Assembly (NCBI RefSeq): GCF_014692525.1 | Contig: NZ_JACNYL010000001.1 | Location: 62,001 to 126,000, forward strand | DNA from: Sphingobacterium chuzhouense | GTDB lineage: Bacteria; Bacteroidota; Bacteroidia; Sphingobacteriales; Sphingobacteriaceae | Length of the DNA stretch: 64,000 bases | Reading direction: 5' to 3' | In this document: positions 42,212 to 51,511 of the stretch, one piece after another | Position numbering within the stretch: position 1 is the first letter of the stretch | Layout of the letters: each line of letters opens with the position of its first letter | The notes under the pieces: model-generated | The model's database searches: none | What the model was told of the DNA's origin: nothing | The model's input: only the letters and a program-made list of their open reading frames with translations | Position numbers and translations under genes: made by a program

Positions 42212-43921
42212 TTATTGCTTAAGTTTAAATGTAGTGATCGTAGCCAAAGAAATGATGGTTTCATTGTCCTTATCAAGATTACTTTTAGCGATGGGCTTTC
42301 GTTTGTCCTGTATCCAGGATATTATTCTTGTTTGCAAGCGTGCTTCCACAACATGACCCGTTATACCATCTACAAACTGCTCCCTTTTGAACAATATTTT
42401 GCCACCTCTTTTATTTAAATAATGATAATTAGATCCCCCAACGCGCTGAATCTCTTCCTTTGGAAGCAGGTCTTCTATTTTGATATCCCAATCCGAAAGC
42501 CACGCCTCACCCGAAGAAACCAGATAACGACACGACTGCCCTAAATACACGGTATCTTTTGCATAAAGGATATCGACATCTACCGTTTTCATACTCGGCA
42601 AATCGGTTGCACGCAAAGCTGGCACACGGAGACTTTCTTCCGATTGCCAGCTATCACCGGGTCGCAAACCATCAACAGGCGACAACGCAGAAATGATCGG
42701 TAAATCCGCTGACAGCCATTGCGCATACCAACCTTCCGAATGGACATTAGAAACTTTACCTTGTCTACTAATCACCATAGAAACAGATTGCTTTTTTCTA
42801 TCCGATACCGATTGATCAAACCATTTGAAATCCTGTACGTCGATATCTGTATAAAAAGCATTTAAAACGGTATCTCTCTCTGCGGTCACTTTCAAATCCG
42901 CAGAAGCTTCGAAATAGGGCATGTCGGTGGTCGGTCTTGGCGAAAACATCCGGTACTTTGGATGGGATATTTTGGACAGCGAATTTCCGCCCGGGACAGC
43001 TTGTAGCCCCGTCACGGTAACTTCATAATAAAGAGGTCTATCTCGTTCATAGACAGCTGGACGGATTCCCCTGTCCGGCTTCATATATCGAAACAATTGC
43101 TGCAATATCTTTCCGTTGTCTGCCCACGGCCGGGATATATTTCCCGTCCAAGATCCTGCATCACCAACCAGTATTACCTTTCCTTTACCCGGGCGAACCA
43201 ACACGATACCAGGCCCAGATACAGAACGATCCGTGTACGTGCTGTCCGAGTAGACATCCAATAAAACTTCTGGATTTTTAGCTTCCGGCAATATGTTAAG
43301 GGTACATCCTGCGCCATAATGAAATACCGGAACATCATAGAAATAGGGATGTCCTGTCGGTATGACATTGTCTGAATAATGGGTGTCGTCATTGTTCCAT
43401 GCTAAACCAAACTTTCGTAGCAACTTTTTAACCTGGTTGGTTTCAAAAGATTCACTAAAACGATCCTCTACCATCGCATTCAACATCAGCATCAAACTTC
43501 CTCCCTCCTCCACGAACTTTTCTAACACAGAAATTTCTTGATCGCTGATCACTTTAGCGCCAGCTATTAAGTCCGGGTTATCTGCCGCAAAAATTACCAC
43601 GCCATCAAAACCTTTCAAAAGCTGCTCACTATATGGAGACCGGCCCATGGAAATCGAATACTCTTTGGAAAGGATAGTATAAGCATGGTCAAGTGTATTG
43701 GTATGCACGAAATCATTCCAACCATACCGTCCATCCGAATCTAACCAGCTCCCCGTGACGATATGATTTCCTACCTTGGTCGAGGGAAGATTATGATGGT
43801 AGTAGTCAAAAAGCAGCTTTACATCCTTATCGTCATTATAATTGATGGTTCCGGCCTGCTGTGCAAAGAGACAGCAATAGTTCAGTAGAACTAAAATTCC
43901 TATAACAAAAAGTCTATTCAT
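42212..43921 (-). CDS. Secreted protein with DUF4350/GATase-like N-terminal region
   Basis: 569 residues with signal peptide (LFVIGILVLLNYCCLFAQ). Residues about 25-260 look like a class-I-glutamine-amidotransferase-type Rossmann fold of the ThuA/DUF4350 kind (LLKGFDGVVIFAADNPDLIAG, LEKFVEEGGSLMLMLNAM). The second half (about 280-560) is a beta-rich domain I do not recognise. No catalytic Cys is evident. It is the last gene of the operon that begins with SusC 1 and follows the BNR lipoprotein by 6 bases. A role in substrate binding or processing at the cell surface is only a guess. Confidence 0.65.
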   Translation of the reverse strand: MNRLFVIGILVLLNYCCLFAQQAGTINYNDDKDVKLLFDYYHHNLPSTKVGNHIVTGSWLDSDGRYGWNDFVHTNTLDHAYTILSKEYSISMGRSPYSEQLLKGFDGVVIFAADNPDLIAGAKVISDQEISVLEKFVEEGGSLMLMLNAMVEDRFSESFETNQVKKLLRKFGLAWNNDDTHYSDNVIPTGHPYFYDVPVFHYGAGCTLNILPEAKNPEVLLDVYSDSTYTDRSVSGPGIVLVRPGKGKVILVGDAGSWTGNISRPWADNGKILQQLFRYMKPDRGIRPAVYERDRPLYYEVTVTGLQAVPGGNSLSKISHPKYRMFSPRPTTDMPYFEASADLKVTAERDTVLNAFYTDIDVQDFKWFDQSVSDRKKQSVSMVISRQGKVSNVHSEGWYAQWLSADLPIISALSPVDGLRPGDSWQSEESLRVPALRATDLPSMKTVDVDILYAKDTVYLGQSCRYLVSSGEAWLSDWDIKIEDLLPKEEIQRVGGSNYHYLNKRGGKILFKREQFVDGITGHVVEARLQTRIISWIQDKRKPIAKSNLDKDNETIISLATITTFKLKQ

Positions 43922-43927
43922 AATTAT

Positions 43928-45265
43928 CTACAACGGTTTAACAGTTATTTCACGGACTTTAATAGCTTTCCGTACCTCTCCATTGGCACTCTTATATTGG
44001 AAATCTGAGTAAATCAATAAAAACTTATCGTTTCCTGTCTGTAATAACTCGGGATAACCACAAGTTAGCGTATTTCCATCCACTCCTTCTAGCCAGGGCA
44101 ACATTTCAAAGGGATCGGACCATTCCTCTCCTTCTTCATCCAAAGCGATACGTATCTGTAACCCCGGCCGACCAGAGGCCAACACCAAGGCTCCATTATC
44201 CAATTGCTTTAATTTGGGCAAGACGCCGGCTTTGGTAAAGGCAGTAGGTTTACTCCAACTTTTTCCTTGGTCAGTCGATCGGCTATAATACATCGGGCTA
44301 TTACCCAAACCGTCGGTTGTGCGTATCACGGACAGATACGAACCGTCCTGCAAGATCTCAAAAGCCGGCTCCGTCCACCCCAATGCATGCCTTTGTCCTC
44401 CTTTGGGATCTTTTATCGGATCATAGTGATAAGGGATACGCCCAATAAATGACCAACTTCTCCCAACATCCTGCGAACGGTAAAAAGCTACGTCCGAAGG
44501 CGGTACCGTTCCGTTTACAAATGTAAAGCCGGGATATACGCCTGCGATGATAGAACCATCTTTCTCCAGCTTCATATCACCCCACCACACGACCGGCAGT
44601 AAATCGTTGTCGGAATACCGGACCATATTCGGTTCGCTGATATCATTATGTTCCACTACCCATTCACCACGCTCCTTTGTTCGCCTTTGTATGTATACTC
44701 CCTGTAGTTCCTTAGGTAGATCTTCCGTTTTCCAAAATCTAAATGTACGTCCGTAAGCTTCCTTAACCGTGGCGATAGGCTCGGGTAGATGCAGGTCTTT
44801 CCTAGGAATAGCTGGTGGAGTATGAATATTTATATATTCACCGTTTCTTAATGCGAGTCCTCCTCCTACTGGCTGTCTATCCATTTGTGTCCAGGTTTTG
44901 CCCTTGTCGTTTGAAACGGCGAATCCATTTCCTCCTTTTCCATAGCTCTCGGCATCATCTTTTGCCATATTCCATCGGGCCACAATTTCACCTTGATCGG
45001 ACCAGTATAATCCGGGGAACTGAAAGAAGCCCCACTTGTAAGGCTTATCAGCGACAGCGACCACGATAGGTTCGCCAAAATCTATTTTGAAACGGTTCCT
45101 TCCATCTTTCTGATAAACATATTCAGTTTTACCATACGCCGGGATACCCTCTTTTAGCGATGTTCCTTCAAAATCTATCCGATGATCCTGTACGTTGACA
45201 ACGGCTTGTTGCGTAGTACACCCTGCTAATAAAAAGAACAATCCGTAAATAAATTTCATCCTCAT
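43928..45265 (-). CDS. BNR-repeat sialidase-like lipoprotein (paralogue A)
   Basis: 445 residues. Lipobox LLAGCTT (Cys about 16). Propeller with Asp boxes SNDKGKTW, SQDVGRSW and STDQGKSW, and a conserved block VVWWGDMKLEKDGSI. It matches the next gene upstream (45288-46943) along its whole length, for example EPIVVAVADKPYKWGFF against EPVIVAVADRELPWGFF, so the two arose by tandem duplication. Hydrolase activity on an acidic sugar is possible but catalytic residues cannot be confirmed by eye. Confidence 0.8.
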   Translation of the reverse strand: MRMKFIYGLFFLLAGCTTQQAVVNVQDHRIDFEGTSLKEGIPAYGKTEYVYQKDGRNRFKIDFGEPIVVAVADKPYKWGFFQFPGLYWSDQGEIVARWNMAKDDAESYGKGGNGFAVSNDKGKTWTQMDRQPVGGGLALRNGEYINIHTPPAIPRKDLHLPEPIATVKEAYGRTFRFWKTEDLPKELQGVYIQRRTKERGEWVVEHNDISEPNMVRYSDNDLLPVVWWGDMKLEKDGSIIAGVYPGFTFVNGTVPPSDVAFYRSQDVGRSWSFIGRIPYHYDPIKDPKGGQRHALGWTEPAFEILQDGSYLSVIRTTDGLGNSPMYYSRSTDQGKSWSKPTAFTKAGVLPKLKQLDNGALVLASGRPGLQIRIALDEEGEEWSDPFEMLPWLEGVDGNTLTCGYPELLQTGNDKFLLIYSDFQYKSANGEVRKAIKVREITVKPL

Positions 45266-45287
45266 GTTTTAATGTTTTCTAATATAA

Positions 45288-46943
45288 CTACAACCTTTTC
45301 ACCGTCACTTTCCTTACTTTGATTGCTTTACGTCTTTCACCTTCAGGCGTCCGGTGCCAGAAATCCGAATACACGACCAAAAAGCTATTGTCATCTACTT
45401 TCAGAAACTGCGTGTATCCACACGAAAACACTTCATTGGGTACCCAGGGTAGCATCTCGAAAGGTTCAGACCAGTCATCGGTATTATTATTCAGCATAAA
45501 ACGCAACTGTACACCCGGCCTGCCAGAGGCTAATGCGACGATACCGTTATCCAGTTCCAAAAGTCTTGGCAATACACCCGCACCTGTAAATACCTTCGGT
45601 TTCGACCAGTTTATTCCCCTGTTCGTGGAGGTGCTTACATACATCGGGCTTTCACCAAAACCATCTTGCGTACGTAATACCGACAAAAATGTACCATTCT
45701 GCAGTGCGATAAATGCAGGCTCGGTCCATCCAAATGCATTACGCTTATTGCCGTTAGGGTCTAACATCAGGTCAGGTTGGTATGGAATGTTCCCTTGCTT
45801 AGTCCATGTTAACCCAAAATCTGTCGATTTATAAAACGTTACACCGGATGCATCTATCCCTCCACCTGGTTTCGTCTCGAAAGTCGGGTATGTCCCTCTG
45901 TATATTCCGTCAGACAATTCTTCCATATCACCCCACCATACTACTGGAAAAAGATTGCCATCCGCGTAGCGTGCTAAATTTGGATGTACCAACGTGCCCC
46001 GTTCAGCAACCCAGGAAGTCTGCCCTTTCTTGATTCGGGCTTGGTATGTACCTTGCAACTGCAAAGGCAATTCATCGTAGTTGTAAATTTGAAAAATGCG
46101 GTCATAGTTCGACCCATCCTGTAAGGTGGCCAAAGGAGCAGGAAGCTCAAGGTCTGCTAAGGGAATGGCTGTAGGGGTTGTTATCGTAATACGATCGCCG
46201 TTACTTAATACTATCCCTCCGCCGGTAGGAGCTCTTTCCGCACGTGTCCATGTTGCTCCTTCGTCACTGGATACCGCATTATTACCAGTCGTCGCCTGTC
46301 CATAACTCTCTGCATTGTCGTGACTCATGCTCCAGCTGATAGACATTTGACCCGACACTGCGCGTCGTATACTGGGAAAATTGAAAAACCCCCACGGCAA
46401 TTCCCGATCTGCCACAGCGACAATAACCGGTTCACTCAATTCTACTTCTAACAATTGGTGCCCGTTACGGATATATTTCACCACCTGCTCGTTGTAAGCA
46501 GGTATACCGGCTCTAATAGCCGCTATATTGGGACTTTTATTTTCTGTCCATTCTAAGGTATCTTTTTCTGCTACGACAAGCTCTCCTATTTTTCGCACAC
46601 GGAATGACTTTATGTTAGAGGTATGCCCCCCTACTAAGACAGATACATTGATCTTTGCCCCCTCAGCCAACTCCGGAACTTTCACCGAAATAACACCATC
46701 AGATAGATCCAATACTTCGCCCATGATCTCTCCAAATTTTACCTGTACACCTTCAGGACTGCTGCCAAATCCACTTCCCTGTATTTTTACCGTAGAGCCG
46801 GCCGCTGCTACATTCGGTAATATCAAATTAACCGATAACGCATTCCCTTCACCGTTTGTATCCGGCTCTTCTGTTTTCTTCGTGCATGATGTCACATCCA
46901 AAAGGACGAACATACATAGCAAGTTCAATAAAATAGTTTTCAT
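45288..46943 (-). CDS. IPT/TIG-domain plus BNR sialidase-like lipoprotein (paralogue B)
   Basis: 551 residues. Lipobox DVTSCTK (Cys about 20). Residues 35-118 form an IPT/TIG immunoglobulin-like domain (VKIQGSGFGSSPEGVQVKFGE) that the downstream paralogue lacks. Propeller from about 130 with Asp boxes SSDEGATW, STDFGLTW and STNRGINW, and the same VVWWGDMEEL block. The extra domain suggests that this copy is surface exposed and the other faces the periplasm, or that they meet different chain lengths. 22 bases between the two genes. Confidence 0.82.
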   Translation of the reverse strand: MKTILLNLLCMFVLLDVTSCTKKTEEPDTNGEGNALSVNLILPNVAAAGSTVKIQGSGFGSSPEGVQVKFGEIMGEVLDLSDGVISVKVPELAEGAKINVSVLVGGHTSNIKSFRVRKIGELVVAEKDTLEWTENKSPNIAAIRAGIPAYNEQVVKYIRNGHQLLEVELSEPVIVAVADRELPWGFFNFPSIRRAVSGQMSISWSMSHDNAESYGQATTGNNAVSSDEGATWTRAERAPTGGGIVLSNGDRITITTPTAIPLADLELPAPLATLQDGSNYDRIFQIYNYDELPLQLQGTYQARIKKGQTSWVAERGTLVHPNLARYADGNLFPVVWWGDMEELSDGIYRGTYPTFETKPGGGIDASGVTFYKSTDFGLTWTKQGNIPYQPDLMLDPNGNKRNAFGWTEPAFIALQNGTFLSVLRTQDGFGESPMYVSTSTNRGINWSKPKVFTGAGVLPRLLELDNGIVALASGRPGVQLRFMLNNNTDDWSEPFEMLPWVPNEVFSCGYTQFLKVDDNSFLVVYSDFWHRTPEGERRKAIKVRKVTVKRL

Positions 46944-46971
46944 CTGTATAATTTGTTTTTTTCAATTTATT

Positions 46972-48345
46972 TTACGGTCTGCTAAAGCCATGCAATACCG
47001 CCGGATGATTGCCTTTTATATCCTCAATCGTCAGATTAGTACCATTCCCCAGTACCTTTATCAGATCATAAGCGGCTAGTAACCCGGGTGTTTCCGCGGT
47101 AACCCGAGGTGACAACATATCCCCTACAATCTCTTCCGGACTGAGCGTCTTTTTATAGAAACGCAATCGCGCTATCTCACCAGTGAAAGACTGTCCAGCA
47201 CTACTACCGGTCGGCGATGCTTTATGTCCCCCGACAGCTAGATCAGCGATATTCGTAGTTGACAACACCGTAGCAGGAAGTGTTCTTGAACCCAGAAGCA
47301 CGCCATCCTTATACACGAGCATTTGTTTGTTTGCTATATCATAAACTGCAGCAATATGCATCCATGTATTTGTAGAGACAGCGGGCACATTTATGGCCTG
47401 AGTGCCGCCATTGTAGACCAAATCTGGATAAATATTTCCCGTGTTTCCTAAAAATGCTAATCCATAACCCGTATTGCCATAGTCTCCATAACCAGAGGTA
47501 TAACGTTTTGCGAAAATTCGCTGCGTCGCGGCAATAGTGGGCGTCCGTGCCCAACAGGTCACCGTCATGGCCTCTCCGGCAGCGATGTCAAAGTCAGGAT
47601 GATGAGGAATAAGCATATATTGACTGCTAGTACCGTTAAACACCAACCCCTCTATGACTTCAGAGAAGGGCAAATCGCTGTACTCCGTATAAAATGTATC
47701 CAGCGCATTCTGAACCGGAACATACCCTGTTCTATACTTTAGATTCCCGTCGAACCTGTTGAGATAGACTATAGATCTTTCTTCTATGGGGACTTCTATC
47801 ACGCGGGTATCACCATCTGCCCCATCATATTCAAGCTCAATCTTAATCGCTCCCTCAAAAACACTTTTCCAGGTTATATCAAGCTGATTGGAAGATTCGA
47901 CGTATGCGGCGACATCGATCAATCTATTATTTAGACTCTCCCGATAATTATCCCCATATACCCTACTGGAAAGTTCCGTAGCTAGTGATTTGTTCTTACC
48001 GTCTACGGTGGTGGTTACCAGCTCAAATGTCAAGAAGTCTTCAGGAAGATCAGGCAATTGTATTTTTAGTTCTTGCCCGACACTATTGTCCGGAATGGTA
48101 TATACGACAGAGTCCGTTCTTGATCGCCAATACACCGTCATCGTCTTGGCTTTTGAATCATTATTCACAAACACGAGTTCTGCCCTTTTATCCCCCGGAT
48201 AGACCTTGACTTCATTTATTCTGGACAAGTAGGTTGTTTCTCCTCTTTGCAGGTATTCGTCATGGAAGTCATTCATGTTGTCACAAGAAAAAAACAACGG
48301 GAGGATCAATGAAATCCTGAAAATATATTTAATAGTATTTTTCAT
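46972..48345 (-). CDS. DUF4998 plus LamG-like lipoprotein (glycan-binding type)
   Basis: 457 residues. Lipobox LFFSCDN (Cys about 21). A DUF4998-like Ig region (RINEVKVYPGDKRAELVF) at about 40-200, then a concanavalin/LamG jelly roll (about 225-440; YMLIPHHPDFDIAAGEAMTVTCWA, TWMHIAAVYD). There is no catalytic motif. Proteins of this plan lie right after SusCD genes and bind glycan at the surface. 28 bases from the IPT-BNR gene. Confidence 0.82.
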   Translation of the reverse strand: MKNTIKYIFRISLILPLFFSCDNMNDFHDEYLQRGETTYLSRINEVKVYPGDKRAELVFVNNDSKAKTMTVYWRSRTDSVVYTIPDNSVGQELKIQLPDLPEDFLTFELVTTTVDGKNKSLATELSSRVYGDNYRESLNNRLIDVAAYVESSNQLDITWKSVFEGAIKIELEYDGADGDTRVIEVPIEERSIVYLNRFDGNLKYRTGYVPVQNALDTFYTEYSDLPFSEVIEGLVFNGTSSQYMLIPHHPDFDIAAGEAMTVTCWARTPTIAATQRIFAKRYTSGYGDYGNTGYGLAFLGNTGNIYPDLVYNGGTQAINVPAVSTNTWMHIAAVYDIANKQMLVYKDGVLLGSRTLPATVLSTTNIADLAVGGHKASPTGSSAGQSFTGEIARLRFYKKTLSPEEIVGDMLSPRVTAETPGLLAAYDLIKVLGNGTNLTIEDIKGNHPAVLHGFSRP

Positions 48346-48358
48346 ATCTTGTTATATT

Positions 48359-49534
48359 TTAGTCCTGAACTTCTCCCCAAAAGGTCATCTCCATCACTTG
48401 TGTATTTTGGGACCCGCCCCAGGTATCGAGCACGTACCAACGTATATATTGTACAGGTGGAATACCTAGCGGAAAGTTCCATTCTTCCCCATTGTAATGC
48501 CCATAATTTCGATCATCGTCATTTAATTCGTTCAAAGGCAATCCGGAAGGCTTGATGGATTCAAATTCGCCCAAGAATATCCATGTACTGAAATTCTCGT
48601 TTACATTCGGAGTATTGGATCCCCACAGCTGAAACTTCTTAGGATGTGCAAAGTTATAGAGTAAATTAGGTTCTAGCCTGTTGTTAATTTTGAAACGACT
48701 GAGCTTGGCCACTTGCCCCATATTGAAGGTATTGTCGTGTGTATAGCTGGCATATCCTCCTGTTCCGGGTGCAATTGTACCATTCCACAGGTTTTCTATC
48801 GCCCACTCGCCGGCCTGATAAGCATTGTATGGTATTCCCGGTGGATTCCAGCGGGTAAACTTCGATTTGTCCAACTGTTCTTCAAACATCGGCGTCGCAC
48901 TTACATACAGCGTATCGGACAAATTATCCCAGCGATCCCTAAAATATAACCCGAAAATGCGCTCTTCAGGACTGAACCCCCTTACATTGGCACTTCCCTC
49001 TACGGCACCCGAGTAAAATCGATCCGCTTCCGACCACTCTTCTACGCCATACTCATTCGTAGTCGTCAGCACCGTCAACACCACCTCCTCTTCATGAGGA
49101 TTCTTCCAATTGACACGTATACCTCCAAAATCATCCCTAACGGTTACACCCTCGACCATGTCAAATACCGGTGCGTCTAAAGGTTGGATATCGACTGTTA
49201 CAGGCGTAGAGGCATTATCGCTCTTGTCATACGCTATGAGTTCAATTTGCTGAGCTTGAGATTTGCCAAAGCCATCCAATGTTATTTTCCGATTAAAGAC
49301 GGATGATTTTTGCTCTTTCGTTTGTCCATTGACGGTATACACCGCTTTGACGTAGGAAAAATCTTCATCAGTCGGTATAGTATAGTGGATGACACTACCG
49401 CCCGGGATATTCTCCACTGAAGTTCCCGACACCGGTCCCGGTGGGACATCGTCCATCGCATACTGGCCGATATAATCTTCTCCACATCCCCAAATCAGGA
49501 GCAGTAAGATCAGATATAATATATTTTTTTTCAT
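48359..49534 (-). CDS. DUF4959-DUF5126-DUF5000 lipoprotein
   Basis: 391 residues. Lipobox LIWGCGE (Cys about 17). Three consecutive beta-sandwich units: DUF4959 (about 20-110), DUF5126 (about 115-225; VTVRDDFGGIRVNWKNP) and a C-terminal DUF5000/F5-F8-type domain (about 230-391; YIRWYVLDTWGG). This triple is characteristic of surface glycan-binding proteins of Bacteroidota PULs, directly after SusD as here (35 bases). Binding role inferred from family context. Confidence 0.88.
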   Translation of the reverse strand: MKKNILYLILLLLIWGCGEDYIGQYAMDDVPPGPVSGTSVENIPGGSVIHYTIPTDEDFSYVKAVYTVNGQTKEQKSSVFNRKITLDGFGKSQAQQIELIAYDKSDNASTPVTVDIQPLDAPVFDMVEGVTVRDDFGGIRVNWKNPHEEEVVLTVLTTTNEYGVEEWSEADRFYSGAVEGSANVRGFSPEERIFGLYFRDRWDNLSDTLYVSATPMFEEQLDKSKFTRWNPPGIPYNAYQAGEWAIENLWNGTIAPGTGGYASYTHDNTFNMGQVAKLSRFKINNRLEPNLLYNFAHPKKFQLWGSNTPNVNENFSTWIFLGEFESIKPSGLPLNELNDDDRNYGHYNGEEWNFPLGIPPVQYIRWYVLDTWGGSQNTQVMEMTFWGEVQD

Positions 49535-49569
49535 CGTTATATAGTATTATATGATTTCTATTTTCCTAT

Positions 49570-51498
49570 TTACCATCCTGGATTCTGCAGCAGGTTTGTA
49601 TTCCGTAGCATCTCATCTTGCATGATTGGCCACAATATATCCCGTAAGGTGTACTGACTGCGGTTGTGTGTAATTACCTGATAAAATTCCTGCGGTGTTT
49701 CCCCTGCTATATTCCACCCCCGAACAGGTTGGTTCATATACTGGATTGATTTCTTCCACCTTCGCAGATCCCAAAAGCGTTGCCCTTCAAAGGCTAGTTC
49801 AATATTCCGTTCCTGATGGATAATCTCCCTCATTCCTTCTTTTGTAGTTGGCTTTTGCGGAAACTTCGAGTGCTGCGTCCAAGAGTCTACAACACCACTT
49901 AGACCGGCCCGTTGCCGAATAAGATCGATATAGTGGTATACATTTGCATCAGGTGACGACAAACTTTCGTTGAGTGCCTCTGCATGGAGTAAATACAAAT
50001 CTGCCAGACGAAACAATGGGAAATCGAAACGCATACCGACATACGCATCCTTACCTGTATAGGCCGACCGATAATTCGACAGCTTTTTGATATAATAACC
50101 TGTGGTCGAATAACGCTGGTTACCGATCATCCCTCCGGTCATGGATTTGGCTCTGAGATTCAAAGGCCATTGTGCATTCTCATCTGTTCTTCCTAAACCA
50201 AACCACCAACCGCCATCGACACCCAAGGAACCATAAAACCGAGGTTCACGGTTCAAGTGCAAACCGATAGTACGGTAGCCCGGTTGCATATATGCTTCCT
50301 GATCTGCCGGAACAAACGTTAAGGTCATACGATCGTCATAGGCATAATCCACATCCTCTTCAATCGGCACCCCATTGTTCGAATAAAACAATTCGGCCAT
50401 CTTCAGCGTGGGTATAAACCACTGATACACTATATTTTGATGATCAGCGTGCAGTCGGGGTATCGTGCGCAATTCCAATCCAAGATCTTGGAGATTTGGA
50501 CTGCTGCTATTAAAATCAGATAAACTCCAGATCCGCTCCTCATTGAACTTATCGGCTATGATCTGCCCCACCTGTATGACGCCGAGCGTCTCATTACTGA
50601 CATTAAAAGTCGTCTGATGATGATATAATCTAATCCCGGCCTCATGTGCAATGTCAATAGCTTCTTGGGCGGCCTCAGCCGCTAATGTCCATTTATTAGG
50701 ATCTTCGACCGGATTAAACAGCACTATTCCACGCTTATCGATCATATTGGCATAATCCTGATTACCGTTGAAAAACGGACTCGCTGCCGTAACCAATACT
50801 TTGGTCTTAATCGCTGCCGCAACCGGTTTAGTGATACGCCCCGCATCAGATACCGTATTATCCACTTGCAAATCCAAATTTGGTATGGCTTCGTCCAATA
50901 GTTGTACGATGTATGCCACGACCTCATCTATGGGTTCCCTATAGACCATTAATTCTTCTGAAGGAGCAGTGGCCGGTATATTTTCCCTAGCAACAGGAAT
51001 GGGTCCATATAGTTGCATGAGATAGAAATGATAGTAGGCTTTCAGCGTCTTTACCTCAGCAATCCATTTTTCCCGCTCATAGCTATCCAAATCCCTTGCC
51101 TTGTGTACATTGGCAATAAAGGTATTACAATCCCGAATAGCTTTCCATAGCGCAGACCCACCTTCAATATTATGCCAATAACTATACAAGGGTCTCGTCA
51201 CATTATTTCCATTAATCGCCAGCTCCCGGTAATATTGTCTCCAACGTTCTTGGGAACCACCATCAATAAATTGGTGAATCCAAAGATCGTCACCTGCGGC
51301 AAAGCCGGGGTCATAACGTGTTCCATTTCTTGGAATTTGATTATAACAAGTCGCTAATGCCCTTTGGGCACTCACCCTGTCCTTATAAGCATCGTCCATT
51401 GTGGCTATATTATCCGGGACAACATCCAGATATTTTTGGCAACCATACAACGAAATGCTTACTATAATGGTTAAAACTATTTTTATTAATGATCTCAT
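49570..51498 (-). CDS. SusD/RagB-like lipoprotein, pair 1
   Basis: 642 residues from the ATG at 51498 (MRSLIKIVLTIIVSISLYGC, Cys20 lipobox). The longer frame to 51534 overlaps the SusC stop. Larger than most SusD proteins (500-550 aa). Signature segments LKAYYHFYLMQLYGPIPVA and NIELAFEGQRFWDLRRWKKS are present. It starts 13 bases after SusC 1 and is its lid. Confidence 0.94.
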   Translation of the reverse strand: MRSLIKIVLTIIVSISLYGCQKYLDVVPDNIATMDDAYKDRVSAQRALATCYNQIPRNGTRYDPGFAAGDDLWIHQFIDGGSQERWRQYYRELAINGNNVTRPLYSYWHNIEGGSALWKAIRDCNTFIANVHKARDLDSYEREKWIAEVKTLKAYYHFYLMQLYGPIPVARENIPATAPSEELMVYREPIDEVVAYIVQLLDEAIPNLDLQVDNTVSDAGRITKPVAAAIKTKVLVTAASPFFNGNQDYANMIDKRGIVLFNPVEDPNKWTLAAEAAQEAIDIAHEAGIRLYHHQTTFNVSNETLGVIQVGQIIADKFNEERIWSLSDFNSSSPNLQDLGLELRTIPRLHADHQNIVYQWFIPTLKMAELFYSNNGVPIEEDVDYAYDDRMTLTFVPADQEAYMQPGYRTIGLHLNREPRFYGSLGVDGGWWFGLGRTDENAQWPLNLRAKSMTGGMIGNQRYSTTGYYIKKLSNYRSAYTGKDAYVGMRFDFPLFRLADLYLLHAEALNESLSSPDANVYHYIDLIRQRAGLSGVVDSWTQHSKFPQKPTTKEGMREIIHQERNIELAFEGQRFWDLRRWKKSIQYMNQPVRGWNIAGETPQEFYQVITHNRSQYTLRDILWPIMQDEMLRNTNLLQNPGW

Positions 51499-51511
51499 AA
51501 CTGACACGTAA

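Noticed and set aside
36148..46943. True sialidase assignment for the BNR proteins
   Set aside because: Asp boxes alone do not prove it, and no sialic-acid uptake or lyase genes are present.
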